Part shown: piece after piece, positions 33,105-40,788 of the stretch
Numbering within the stretch: position 1 is the stretch's first letter
Layout: each line of letters starts with the position of its first letter
Assembly: GCA_004557905.1 (NCBI GenBank)
Contig: SFFH01000003.1
Coordinates: 1 to 50,275, forward strand
Direction: 5' to 3'
DNA from: Clostridiales bacterium
GTDB taxonomy: Bacteria > Bacillota > Clostridia > Christensenellales > Aristaeellaceae
Length of the DNA: 50,275 bases
Translations under genes and position numbers: made by a program
The notes under the pieces: model-generated
What the model saw: only the letters and a program-made list of their open reading frames with translations
The model's database searches: none
Told to the model about the DNA's origin: nothing

Positions 33105-33361
33105 CACAGGTCCTCCTCGCCAGCAAGCAGCTCGTACATGAGCCCCGCGTCGTTCTTGCGCACGGTCTCCGCGACCTGCAGGATGCGGAACTTCGCCATC
33201 TTCTCGCCGAAGCGGATCTCCAGCACGTCGCCCTCCTTCACCTCGCTGGAGGGCTTGGCCACCTTGCCGTTGATCGTCACGCGCCCGCCCTCGGACGCCT
33301 CCTTGGCCACCGTGCGGCGCTTGATGATGCGCGACACCTTCAGGTATTTGTCCAGTCTCAT
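33104..33361 (-). CDS. rqcP: S4-domain ribosome quality-control protein RqcP
   Basis: An 85-residue protein beginning MRLDKYLKVSRIIKRRTVAKEA, followed by GGRVTINGKVAKPSSEVKEGDVLEIRFG. These match the S4 RNA-binding domain of RqcP (YabO/Hsp15 group), which helps RqcH add Ala tails to stalled chains on the large ribosomal subunit. AAGGAGG precedes the ATG. It is translationally coupled to ispDF. Confidence 0.9.
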   Translation of the reverse strand: MRLDKYLKVSRIIKRRTVAKEASEGGRVTINGKVAKPSSEVKEGDVLEIRFGEKMAKFRILQVAETVRKNDAGLMYELLAGEEDL

Positions 33362-33396
33362 AAAATCCTCCTTATTTGAATCCCAATCGCTTTTAC

Positions 33397-33466
33397 CAGC
33401 GCGAAGCGAAGAAGGGAGTCTGAGGGATAAAATCCCTCAGGCAGGTTTTAGGGCGGCAGCCCTAAC
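33397..33466 (-). repeat. Structured intergenic repeat, module alpha, copy 5
   Basis: CAGCGCGAAGCGAAG is followed by a GAGGGA/TCCCTC stem-loop and TAGGGC-ggca-GCCCTA. It aligns with both halves of alpha in copy 3 and with the reverse complement of copy 1. It lies in the gap between rqcP and the DUF6020-like gene. Another hairpin, GTCTCA...AGGATGC-gaa-GCATCCT...TGAGAC, follows near 33490-33530. Confidence 0.8.
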
Positions 33467-33554
33467 GCATCCCATTCCAAACAGAAAAACGCAGTCTCAG
33501 AGCAGGATGCGAAGCATCCTACGATTGAGACGGGGCAACCCTGCAATGCTTCGA

Positions 33555-35105
33555 TCAGCCGCCCCGCACATGGCTGGCCAGCACCGGCAGGCTGCACACG
33601 AACGGGTAGATGTAGCGGCCCGCCATCACCGGCCCCAGCAGAAACGTGCCCCACAGCAGCACCGGCAGCATGGCGCACGCAAAGCTGCCAAAGCGGCCCA
33701 GGTACATCTCCCGGAGCACAAAATACAGCATGACCCACACAATCACGCCCATATTGAAGAACCAGCCCACCCCCGGAATCTGCATCGCCCCCTGCGCGCC
33801 GAAGCGCCAGGACAGCGACGCGCGCACGCGCGGGGCAAGGCTCTGATCGGAAATCCGCTCAAAGTCGCACCACTCGTAATACCGGTCGGAAATCCCCATC
33901 TGCAGATAGTAGCCCGACACGCCGTATCGGCTGTACGGATACCAGAACGAATAGGTGTGCTTTAGCAGCGCGTCCAGATACGCCTGCGGGCACTTGGCGC
34001 CGACCGAGACATACACGCGCGCATACCGGCCCACATCGCGCAGAAGCGCCTGCGTATCGAATTCAAACTTGACCGGATCGGAGATCGTCGGGTCGTACAG
34101 CGCCCAACTCTCCCCCGGCATCAGCTCGTCGATTGCCGCGCGCTCCCCGTCGGTCAGCTCGTCGCCGTGCAGGTTTCTCGCCCGGGCCAGCTGCTGGATC
34201 GGCCAGGAGAGCATCTCGCACAGGTCGCCCTCTGCGGCATGTGTCGCCGCCTTGAGCGCACCGTTCGCCGTCATGCAGAGCACGACAGCCAGCAGCACCG
34301 CGCCCGCCGTTCTCAGCGCGCGCCGCCTGTACATCGCCAGCAGCAGCACCAGCCACGCCGTGACCGCGTACAGCGCGTTGTTGCGCAGCAGCATCATGCC
34401 CGCGCCGGCCCCTGCGATGCCCGCGCCGAGCTTCCAGTCCAGCCGCTGCGCCGTGACCGTCTCGCGCACAAGCGCCAGCGTCAGCACGAACAAGCCGGAA
34501 AAGAGCACGTCCTTCGTCGCGTTCACGGCCATCATCATGTGCAGCGGATACGCCGCGAAAAACGCCGCGCTCCATCTTGCCGCCCGCGCGCCGCTCTGCC
34601 GGGCAATCGACGCGCAGGCCGTCGCAAAGCACGCCGCCAGGGCGGTCATCTGTACCACGCTATACAGCGCCGCGCCGAGGTTGATGCTGCCCAGCGTCTG
34701 CCCCAGCTTCACGCAGCCGCCCAGCAGCAGCGTGTGCAAAAGCGGATGATGCGTGGAGTAGCGCCCGGTGAACACCTGCTCCAGCTGAAAGGGCACGTCG
34801 TACGCAAACGAGCCGGGGAAAAGCACGAGAAACATCGGCACGTAGCAGGCGAGGATGACTCCAAACGCCTTTTTCGCGGAAAAGCTGCCGCGCGCCCTGG
34901 CCGCCTGCGCGTTTCGCTCGCTGAGCCGCAGCAGCGGGGCAAGCGCAGCCGCGAAAAGCGGCAGCAGCGCCGCCGCGACGAGCAGCGCGTGTCCCGGCCG
35001 GCTCACCTCCAGGTGCTCCGCCTGCCAGCCGAAGCTGGCCATCAGCGCGTACATCGCGCCGCCCAGCAGGATGATCCCGCGTTTGCGCCCTCTGCCGTCG
35101 TGCAT
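33555..35105 (-). CDS. DUF6020-like polytopic membrane protein
   Basis: A 516-residue protein with about ten to thirteen hydrophobic segments, an extracytoplasmic-loop motif GSFAYDVPFQLEQVFTGRYSTHHPLLHTLLLG (an Asp-containing first loop as in GT-C enzymes) and NATKDVLFSGLF. These are features I associate with DUF6020, a glycosyltransferase-like family in Clostridia. The start at 35105 follows AAGGAGG. The acceptor and donor are unknown. No neighbouring gene points to a pathway. Confidence 0.6.
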   Translation of the reverse strand: MHDGRGRKRGIILLGGAMYALMASFGWQAEHLEVSRPGHALLVAAALLPLFAAALAPLLRLSERNAQAARARGSFSAKKAFGVILACYVPMFLVLFPGSFAYDVPFQLEQVFTGRYSTHHPLLHTLLLGGCVKLGQTLGSINLGAALYSVVQMTALAACFATACASIARQSGARAARWSAAFFAAYPLHMMMAVNATKDVLFSGLFVLTLALVRETVTAQRLDWKLGAGIAGAGAGMMLLRNNALYAVTAWLVLLLAMYRRRALRTAGAVLLAVVLCMTANGALKAATHAAEGDLCEMLSWPIQQLARARNLHGDELTDGERAAIDELMPGESWALYDPTISDPVKFEFDTQALLRDVGRYARVYVSVGAKCPQAYLDALLKHTYSFWYPYSRYGVSGYYLQMGISDRYYEWCDFERISDQSLAPRVRASLSWRFGAQGAMQIPGVGWFFNMGVIVWVMLYFVLREMYLGRFGSFACAMLPVLLWGTFLLGPVMAGRYIYPFVCSLPVLASHVRGG

Positions 35106-35378
35106 GTGCGCGCCTCCTTCCGTCGTTTCTGTCAGTTTAACACAACCGCCCCAAATAAACAATTGTTTCGGCAGGATTTGCCCGATGCCGTCACGATCCG
35201 TCCCGGAATGCGCGCATTGTTTTACCTTTTTCAACATATTCCTGCCACATTTGCACGGTATACTGAGGCCACAAAGGTTGAAACCCCAATCACCTTTGTA
35301 GCCTTCGCCATTTCCCCTCCGTGCGAAGGCAAAGTTCTTCCTTTTTCTTCCCCTTCCTCATTATTTCCCTTCCACATG
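35106..35378. other. Intergenic region with paired hairpins and a possible small ORF
   Basis: This 270-bp stretch has no clear gene. It contains a stem ACAAAGGT/ACCTTTGT (35271-35278 with 35292-35299) and a second stem GCCTTCGC/GCGAAGGC (35301-35308 with 35323-35330). On the minus strand GGAGGGG precedes an ATG at 35311 opening a 26-codon ORF to 35231. A TATACT at 35259 on the plus strand lacks a good -35 box. A structured small RNA is possible. Confidence 0.35.
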
Positions 35379-35412
35379 AAAAGAGCCGCTTCTTCCCCGG
35401 AGCGGCTCTTTT
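35379..35412. terminator. Perfect 12-bp bidirectional terminator
   Basis: AAAAGAGCCGCT pairs completely with AGCGGCTCTTTT. It serves the DUF4364/HPr-like operon on the minus strand. Confidence 0.92.
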
Positions 35413-35467
35413 CGTGCCATACACGCAATAGAAAAGAAGCGGCGCCCGTCCGCTTCTCCTGATTCGC

Positions 35468-36022
35468 TTATGATTCCTCGCTGTGCGGCGTTTCCTCCGC
35501 AGGCAGCTCGCCCAGCTCGCCCATGATCTGCTGATACAGCTTCGGGGCCAGCCTCGGCCAACGCTCGCAAAAGCGCTTGGCCTGCACCTTGGTCGCCGCG
35601 GTCAGCGTCATGGAGAAGATCTCCTCGCCCGATTCCAGCGCGCGCAGCGTCACGGCATAGCCGTTGCCCGCGGGCGCATATTGTGCCGGGGTTGAAAGCT
35701 CGTCGTGCACGCGCCGGCGCCAGGCCGGGCCATGCGCATCGAGCTTCTCCTGCTGCGAGGCGCGGATGCGCGAGGCAAACATCTCCATGCTCTGCCGTCC
35801 CTCCGGGGTGAGGCAGAGCAGCGTGCCCTCCAGGTGGCGCGACTGGCGCACCAGGCCCGCTTCCTTCAGGCCCGAGAGCGCCAGATAGAACTGGAACTGG
35901 CTTTGCAGCCCGGTCTCCACCACAAACCGGAGCAGCTGTTCTTCCGTGCAGCCGCCCAGCCGGTCAAGCGCGCACAAGAGCACGAGCTTGTCTTCCTCTT
36001 CTGTGGCATGCACATCAAACAC
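35468..36022 (-). CDS. DUF4364-family protein
   Basis: A 184-residue acidic, cytoplasmic protein starting with GTG (FDVHATEEEDKLVLLCALDRLGGCTEEQLLRFVVETGL), with GGAGGT about seven bases upstream. The first half reads as a winged-helix domain (LSGLKEAGLVRQSRHLEGTLLCLTPEGRQSM). This is the length and layout of the DUF4364 family of Clostridia, annotated as putative transcriptional regulators. It lies 25 bp after the HPr-like gene, in the same operon. Its target is unknown. Confidence 0.8.
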   Translation of the reverse strand: MFDVHATEEEDKLVLLCALDRLGGCTEEQLLRFVVETGLQSQFQFYLALSGLKEAGLVRQSRHLEGTLLCLTPEGRQSMEMFASRIRASQQEKLDAHGPAWRRRVHDELSTPAQYAPAGNGYAVTLRALESGEEIFSMTLTAATKVQAKRFCERWPRLAPKLYQQIMGELGELPAEETPHSEES

Positions 36023-36047
36023 AGGCGCACCTCCCCCATCCACGCAG

Positions 36048-36299
36048 TCAGGCTTCCGGCTCGTCGTCCTCGACCAGATAGCCCTCCAGCGCCTTGAGCA
36101 GGTCATCACAGTCATCGCTGTAGATGTCCATGCGGATCGGATGGGACAGGTCGATCGAGAAAATGCCCAGAATGGACTTTGCATCCACCACATAGCGGCC
36201 GGAGCGCAGATCCATGTCATACGGATAGCGATTGACCAGGCTCACAAAGTTCTTCACGTGATCGGTCATCGTCGTCAGGCGGATTTTTACGGATTTCAT
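36048..36299 (-). CDS. HPr-like protein without the phosphorylatable histidine
   Basis: An 83-residue protein aligning with HPr from residue 1. YDMDLRSGRYVVDAKSILGIFSIDLSHPIRMDIYS matches the HPr core that holds Ser46 (AKSILG), but the HARP motif around His15 is absent (MTDHVKNFV instead). Crh-type paralogues of Bacillota also lose His15 and keep the HPr-kinase Ser, so a regulatory rather than a transport role is likely. AAGGGA precedes the ATG. It is co-transcribed with the DUF4364 gene. Confidence 0.8.
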   Translation of the reverse strand: MKSVKIRLTTMTDHVKNFVSLVNRYPYDMDLRSGRYVVDAKSILGIFSIDLSHPIRMDIYSDDCDDLLKALEGYLVEDDEPEA

Positions 36300-36333
36300 A
36301 CAGACGATCCCTTCCTTTTTCCATACTATGCGT

Positions 36334-36362
36334 ATTATACCCGAAACATGAAGCGATTGCAA
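36334..36362 (-). promoter_or_regulatory. Promoter of the HPr-like/DUF4364 operon
   Basis: TTGCAA (36357-36362), 17 bp, TATAAT (36334-36339), the same pair as for gdhA. Confidence 0.8.
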
Positions 36363-36420
36363 GCGCTGACATGCGCGATTCGCTCCGTGTCAACATTTTC
36401 AAAAAAGTTGGCGAAAGGGG

Positions 36421-36449
36421 TTGACTTTCTCCGGGTTGTACGATATACT
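36421..36449 (+). promoter_or_regulatory. Promoter of tRNA-Val
   Basis: TTGACT (36421-36426), 17 bp, TATACT (36444-36449), 14 bp before the tRNA. It is divergent from the HPr-like operon. Confidence 0.85.
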
Positions 36450-36462
36450 ATATCTCGTGCTT

Positions 36463-36539
36463 GGGGTCGTAGCTCAGCTGGTCAGAGCGCCACGTTGACA
36501 TCGTGGAGGTCGTAGGTTCGAGCCCTATCGACCCCACCA
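36463..36539 (+). tRNA. tRNA-Val (GAC)
   Basis: Acceptor stem GGGGTCG/CGACCCC, D-loop AGCTCAGCTGGTCAGAGC, anticodon arm CCACG-TTGACAT-CGTGG with anticodon GAC, T-arm with GGTTCGAGCCC, and an encoded CCA end at 36537-36539. Its own promoter and terminator flank it. Confidence 0.97.
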
Positions 36540-36570
36540 AGCTACGGTGGGAGTTAGTCGCCCTGCTGGG

Positions 36571-36597
36571 AACCGCTTCGGAAGAGGCGGTTTTTTG
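36571..36597 (+). terminator. Terminator of tRNA-Val
   Basis: AACCGCTTC-ggaa-GAGGCGGTT followed by TTTTTTG. Confidence 0.92.
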
Positions 36598-36654
36598 TTG
36601 TACCCGCGTTTTTTCCTGCGCGTTCCCCAAAGCGTCAGGCGGAATGCACATACA

Positions 36655-36693
36655 GAAACGGGCTGCCCCACCGCTATTTGGTGAGGCAGCCCG
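36655..36693 (-). terminator. Terminator of the dsdA-permease-ridA operon
   Basis: GGGCTGCC...GGCAGCCC with an inner CACC/GGTG stem. A short GTTTC tract follows on the minus strand after the ridA stop. Confidence 0.75.
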
Positions 36694-36704
36694 CTTCATA
36701 TCGC

Positions 36705-37085
36705 TTATCGAACTGCGATGACTTCGATTTCAACCTTCGCGCCCTTGGGCAGCTTGGCCACCTCAAAGGCCGCTCTGGCGGGATACGGCTCGGCAAAGTA
36801 CGCGCCGTAGACCTCGTTCATCGCGCCGAAGTCGCCGATGTCATCCAGCAGCACCGTGGTCTTGACCACATTGGCCATGGTCAGGCCGGCGGCGACCAGA
36901 ATGGCACGGATGTTTTCCAGGGACATCCGGGTCTGATCCCTGACGTCGTCGGAGGGGAAGCTTCCGGTCGCCGGATCGATGGGGAGCTGGCCGGAGATAT
37001 ACACCGTATCGCCCACCGTGATGGCCTGGGAATACGGGCCGATGGCCGCCGGCGCGCTGGCCGAGAAAATTGCCTGTTTCATCAT
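36705..37085 (-). CDS. ridA: RidA-family enamine/imine deaminase
   Basis: A 126-residue YjgF/YER057c/UK114 protein: IGPYSQAITVGDTVYISGQLPIDPATG, NIRAILVAAG, and the conserved Arg104 in YPARAAFEVAKLPKGAKVEIEVIAVR. RidA hydrolyses 2-aminoacrylate-derived imines to pyruvate and ammonia, and 2-aminoacrylate is released by the D-serine dehydratase encoded two genes upstream. The start is one of two adjacent ATGs (37085 or 37082). A 20-bp gap follows the permease gene, so it is the last gene of the D-serine operon. Confidence 0.95.
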   Translation of the reverse strand: MMKQAIFSASAPAAIGPYSQAITVGDTVYISGQLPIDPATGSFPSDDVRDQTRMSLENIRAILVAAGLTMANVVKTTVLLDDIGDFGAMNEVYGAYFAEPYPARAAFEVAKLPKGAKVEIEVIAVR

Positions 37086-37104
37086 TTCAACCCTCGCAGC
37101 TTTC

Positions 37105-38442
37105 TCAAATAAAGATGATGCTCAGGACGAAGACCACCGCCAGCGCCGCCAGAGACTGGCACACGCTGATGATCGGAATGGTCTTGTAGGCCACGGAGGT
37201 GTCCATCTCGGAGGTGGTCGCGGTGACCCAGAAGAAGTCGTCGTTGCCGTGGAACACCATCAGGCCGCCGGCAGCGCACGCCAGCATGGCAATCACGCGG
37301 CCCATCGGGGAGGCAAAGCCCAGCACATCCATCAGCGGCGTGATCATGGTGGCCGCGGTCACCATCGCGATGGTGGCGGAGCCCACGCAGGTGCGGAAGA
37401 TGAAGCCGATGATGAAGGGCGCCAGGATGCCGATGGTCAGGCCGGAGAAGGTGTCCGTCAGGATGGACTGCAGCGGGGAAGCCTTCAGCACGCCGGAGAA
37501 CGCGCCGCCGGCGCCGACGATCAGGATGATCTGACCGGCCGTCTTGAGGGCGTCCGCGAACACGCCGTCAAAGCCCCACGCCTTGGTATCCTCGGGGAAA
37601 ATCTGATGGTAGCCGACCAGCGCGATGATCAGGCCGACCAGCAGCGCCACGGCGGGCGTGCCCAGCACGGCGAAGATGTCCATCAGTACGCCCTGCAGGC
37701 CGCACATCTGGCCGATGGTCTTGAGCAGCATCAGCATGATGGGCGTCAGGATCGGCAGGAAGGCCATCAGCGGGGAGGGCAGCTTCTGGTTTTCCGGGAC
37801 ATCCGTAACGTTTTCCGGCAGGTAGTCGTACTTCTTGCCCATGAAGACGGCGCCGAAGTAGCCCACCAGCATGACGGGAATGGAGACCAGCGCGCCGAAC
37901 AGGATCACATAGCCCAGGTCCGCGTTCAGGATGCCCGCGACGGCCAGCGGGCCGGGCGTCGGCGGCACGAACATGTGGGTGGCATGCAGGCCCATGCACA
38001 GGGCAACGGCCATGGTGGTCATGGAAATCTTGGTATCCTTGGAAATCCGCTTCGCGATCGGGCTCAGCAGAACGAAGGCGGAGTCACAGAACACGGGGAT
38101 GGACACGAAGTAGCCGGTGATGGCCAGGCCCAGGGCCGCGTGCTTCCTGCCCGTGATCTTGAGGATGGTCTTGGCCATAGTCTCCGCCGCGCCGGATTTC
38201 TCCAGCAGCGCGCCGGTCACCGTGCCCAGCGCGATGACCAGGCCGATATCCGCCATGGTGCCGCCCATGCCGCTGGTGAACGCGGCAAGCATTTCCTCCA
38301 GGTTCATGCCGGAGACGACGGCAAAGGTCACGGTCGTCGCAATCAGCGCGAAGAAGGGATGAATCTTGAACTTGACAGTGCACAGCACCAGCACCAGCAC
38401 GCCCAGCATCAGGCCGCTGATAACCAACAGATTGGAACTCAT
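37105..38442 (-). CDS. GntP-family permease, probably D-serine transporter (DsdX-like)
   Basis: A 445-residue, roughly twelve-helix proton symporter of the GntP family, with motifs SGMGGTMADIGLVIALGTVTGALLEKSGAAETMA and PPTPGPLAVAGIL. The family carries gluconate and related acids, and the E. coli member DsdX carries D-serine. Direct placement between a D-serine dehydratase and ridA makes D-serine the most likely substrate, but this is inferred from context. It is 21 bp from dsdA and 19 bp from ridA. Confidence 0.85.
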   Translation of the reverse strand: MSSNLLVISGLMLGVLVLVLCTVKFKIHPFFALIATTVTFAVVSGMNLEEMLAAFTSGMGGTMADIGLVIALGTVTGALLEKSGAAETMAKTILKITGRKHAALGLAITGYFVSIPVFCDSAFVLLSPIAKRISKDTKISMTTMAVALCMGLHATHMFVPPTPGPLAVAGILNADLGYVILFGALVSIPVMLVGYFGAVFMGKKYDYLPENVTDVPENQKLPSPLMAFLPILTPIMLMLLKTIGQMCGLQGVLMDIFAVLGTPAVALLVGLIIALVGYHQIFPEDTKAWGFDGVFADALKTAGQIILIVGAGGAFSGVLKASPLQSILTDTFSGLTIGILAPFIIGFIFRTCVGSATIAMVTAATMITPLMDVLGFASPMGRVIAMLACAAGGLMVFHGNDDFFWVTATTSEMDTSVAYKTIPIISVCQSLAALAVVFVLSIIFI

Positions 38443-38463
38443 ATGCTTTCTCTCCCTCAGCTT

Positions 38464-39801
38464 TTATCCGATGTAGGTGTTCAGGTACGCCTTGCGGGCC
38501 TCTTCCGGCACCAGCCTGCCGCCGGTCGCCCAGGCGATCTGCACGGAATTGGCCAGCTTCTCCGGGCTCAAGTCGTGCTGCTCGCAGTACGCCTTGGCGT
38601 CCGCATAGGTGAGCAGACCGCAGGGGCCGCTGAAGGCCGCGCAGCTGGACGGCTCGATCTGAATCTGCTCGGAGGCGTAGAGCAGGCGCAGGTAATCGTA
38701 GAGCTTGCCGTCGGCCACCGTAAAGTCGCCGGACAGGAGGTTGGTCATGATGCGGGTCACGAAGCCGGACGGGCTTGCGCAGGCCAGGCCGTCGGCCTCG
38801 GTCACACCGGAGATGCCGAAGTCATGCACATTGGCCTTCTCGAATTCCTGCGTGGCCACGCCCAGCAGAACGGAGGGGCACATCGTCGGCTCGGTGAAGA
38901 AGCAGTGTACGTTGTCCTTGTAGATCCGCTTGAGGCCGTACGCCACACCGCCCGGCGCGCCGCCCACGCCTGCCGGCAGATACACGATCAGCGGATGCTC
39001 CTCGTCCACCGTGATGCCGGCCTCCGTCAGCTGCTTGTGCAGCCGCTTTGCAGCCACCGCATAGCCCAGGAACAGGTTGACGGACTTCTCGTCATCCACA
39101 AAGTAGCTCATGGGGTCCATGTCGGACAGCTTGCGGCCCTCCGCCACGGCTCTGGAATAGTCGTCGCTGTACTCGATGACCTCCACGCCCTTGCTTCTGA
39201 GCAGATCCTTCTTCCACTGCTTGGCGTCGGCGGACATGTGCACCTTGACCTTGAAGCCCAGCGCCGCGCTCATGATGCCGATGGACAGGCCCAGGTTGCC
39301 GGTCGAGCCGACCTGCACGGTGTACTGGCCGAAGAAGGCCTTCATGTCGTCGTCCGCCAGACGGGCGTAGTCCTCATCCATGGTGAATTTGCCGCTCTCC
39401 AGCGCCAGATCCTCCGCATGCTTGAGCACCTCGTAGATGCCGCCCCTGGCCTTGATGGAGCCCGCGATGGCCAGATGGCTGTCCATCTTCAGGAACAGCC
39501 GACCGGGGATCTCGCAGCCATACGTCTCCTCCAGCTTCTTCTGCATGGAGGGGATGGCCTTCAGGGGGGATTCGATCAGGCCGTTGGTCTCCTCGGTCTC
39601 CGGGAAGCAGCGGCGGATGAAGGAGGCGAATCTGCCCAGGCGCTTCTCGGCGTCCTCGATGTCCGCATCGGAGACGACCAGCTGGCAGGTCGCGTCCGTC
39701 ATCGCAAAGGGCAGGAAATACGGATTGATCCAGACGGTCTCTTCCTTGTTGGCAACGGTCCGGATGACCGGATTGCCGTCAATGTACTTCTGTGCGTTCA
39801 T
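38464..39801 (-). CDS. dsdA: D-serine ammonia-lyase (D-serine dehydratase)
   Basis: A 445-residue fold-type II PLP enzyme. The PLP Lys is in GSIKARGGIYEVL (Lys117, matching Lys118 of E. coli DsdA). The glycine-rich phosphate loop is GSTGNLGLS (165-173), and LPAGVGGAPGGVAYGLKRI follows. It converts D-serine to pyruvate and ammonia through 2-aminoacrylate. A promoter with a TTGACA box lies 156 bp upstream, and the leader between holds a stable hairpin. An XRE-cupin regulator encoded upstream in the same direction is a candidate controller. Confidence 0.96.
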   Translation of the reverse strand: MNAQKYIDGNPVIRTVANKEETVWINPYFLPFAMTDATCQLVVSDADIEDAEKRLGRFASFIRRCFPETEETNGLIESPLKAIPSMQKKLEETYGCEIPGRLFLKMDSHLAIAGSIKARGGIYEVLKHAEDLALESGKFTMDEDYARLADDDMKAFFGQYTVQVGSTGNLGLSIGIMSAALGFKVKVHMSADAKQWKKDLLRSKGVEVIEYSDDYSRAVAEGRKLSDMDPMSYFVDDEKSVNLFLGYAVAAKRLHKQLTEAGITVDEEHPLIVYLPAGVGGAPGGVAYGLKRIYKDNVHCFFTEPTMCPSVLLGVATQEFEKANVHDFGISGVTEADGLACASPSGFVTRIMTNLLSGDFTVADGKLYDYLRLLYASEQIQIEPSSCAAFSGPCGLLTYADAKAYCEQHDLSPEKLANSVQIAWATGGRLVPEEARKAYLNTYIG

Positions 39802-39956
39802 ACCTTTTACCCTTTCCCATCATCGTCTTGTTCTCGCGCAGGCATGCTCCAATCAGAAAACGGCGCCTTTTCCTGATTCATGCATCCCAAGGGTTTTATA
39901 AAGGGAAGGCGAGCGGTTTGTGGATTCTGCTTACCGTCTTCCCTTTCGCTAGTGTT

Positions 39957-39985
39957 AATCTACACCAAATTTTGTTAATTGTCAA
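39957..39985 (-). promoter_or_regulatory. Promoter of the dsdA operon
   Basis: TTGACA (39980-39985), 17 bp, TAGATT (39957-39962). The surrounding 39950-40080 is strikingly AT-rich relative to the rest of the window. The leader contains an AATCAGGAAAAGG-CGCC-GTTTTCTGATT hairpin (about 39851-39877) flanked by GCATG/CATGC. No gene is seen between 39802 and 40123. Confidence 0.85.
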
Positions 39986-40108
39986 TGTACATGTTCAGTA
40001 TTTCTTAATTTCATTAAATAAAAATAAATCGTCGATGTTGTTTTATTCATTCCTCACAAATCATCAGACGTATTTATGAAGAGTTCCGCACAACGCCGCG
40101 CCGGCATA

Positions 40109-40141
40109 CAAAAACTCCCCCGGTTAAAAACTCGGGGGAGT
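40109..40141 (-). terminator. Terminator overlapping the end of the XRE-cupin gene
   Basis: ACTCCCCCG...CGGGGGAGT with the stop codon in the loop, then TTTTTG on the minus strand. The last codons and the stop form part of the hairpin. Confidence 0.88.
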
Positions 40142-40675
40142 AATGGCGAAGATCACTTTTACCTGCGTATCGCCTTCGTTGTTCCAGAGGTGATTGACGC
40201 CCGCAGGGATCTGGATGCTGTCGCCTTCGTTCAGGCTGAATTCCTTTTGATTGAGCCGGATGTTCACGCTGCCCTCCGCGACATACGCGACCTCCTCGCC
40301 CACATGGGACTTTTCAATCTCCGCCGTCCTGGAATGCGGCGGGATCTCCATCAGGCAAAACTCGATGGTGCCGTTCAGGTCGGGGGTCAGCAGCTTGTAG
40401 ATCACGCCGTCCTTCACGCTGCCCAGATGAATGTTGTCGCCTTTGCGGACGATCAGATCCTCCGACACCCTTTCGCTCTGAAAGAACTTGAACATCGGGA
40501 CGCCCAGGGCTGCCGCGATGGATTTCAGCGTATTGATGGAGGGATTGACCGTGTTCTTTTCAATCTGGCTGAGCATGGACGGCGTCATCTCCGCCCGGGC
40601 AGCCAGCTCCCGCAGCGTGTATTGCTTCATCATCCGGTACTCCTGTACCTTTGCACCGATGTTGATTTCTTCCAT
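40124..40675 (-). CDS. XRE-HTH/cupin transcriptional regulator
   Basis: A 183-residue regulator. The N-terminal helix-turn-helix (about 10-65: LRELAARAEMTPSMLSQIEKNTVNPSINTLKSIAAALGVPMFKFF) is joined to a C-terminal cupin (about 100-180: GTIEFCLMEIPPHSRTAEIEKSHVGEEVAYVAEGSVNIRL...EGDSIQIPAGVNHLWNNEG) that would sense a small ligand. Such regulators often control neighbouring amino-acid or polyamine catabolism, and dsdA is the obvious target. The start at 40675 has GGGAGG upstream. A promoter lies at 40761-40788. Confidence 0.92.
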   Translation of the reverse strand: MEEINIGAKVQEYRMMKQYTLRELAARAEMTPSMLSQIEKNTVNPSINTLKSIAAALGVPMFKFFQSERVSEDLIVRKGDNIHLGSVKDGVIYKLLTPDLNGTIEFCLMEIPPHSRTAEIEKSHVGEEVAYVAEGSVNIRLNQKEFSLNEGDSIQIPAGVNHLWNNEGDTQVKVIFAITPPSF

Positions 40676-40760
40676 AAGACCTCCCGGCAAATATGAATAC
40701 GGCCGGCGCCCCGCCACGCATTCAGGCGCCGGTACCGTCAGCATCATTCCTTGCCTCGAC

Positions 40761-40788
40761 ATTATATCATGGTTTTTTTTGCCGTCAA
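40761..40788 (-). promoter_or_regulatory. Promoter of the XRE-cupin gene
   Basis: TTGACG (40783-40788), 16 bp, TATAAT (40761-40766). The stop codon of the MATE gene is contained in the -35 box. The transcript leader contains a CCGGCGCC/GGCGCCGG hairpin near 40700-40735. Confidence 0.82.

Noticed and set aside
6489..33466. CRISPR array interpretation of the intergenic repeats
   Set aside because: The copies are single, kilobases apart, occur in both orientations, vary in sequence, and have no spacers or cas genes.
36503..36721. Small plus-strand ORF over the tRNA-Val
   Set aside because: It starts inside the tRNA and continues through its terminator; no protein-coding sign.
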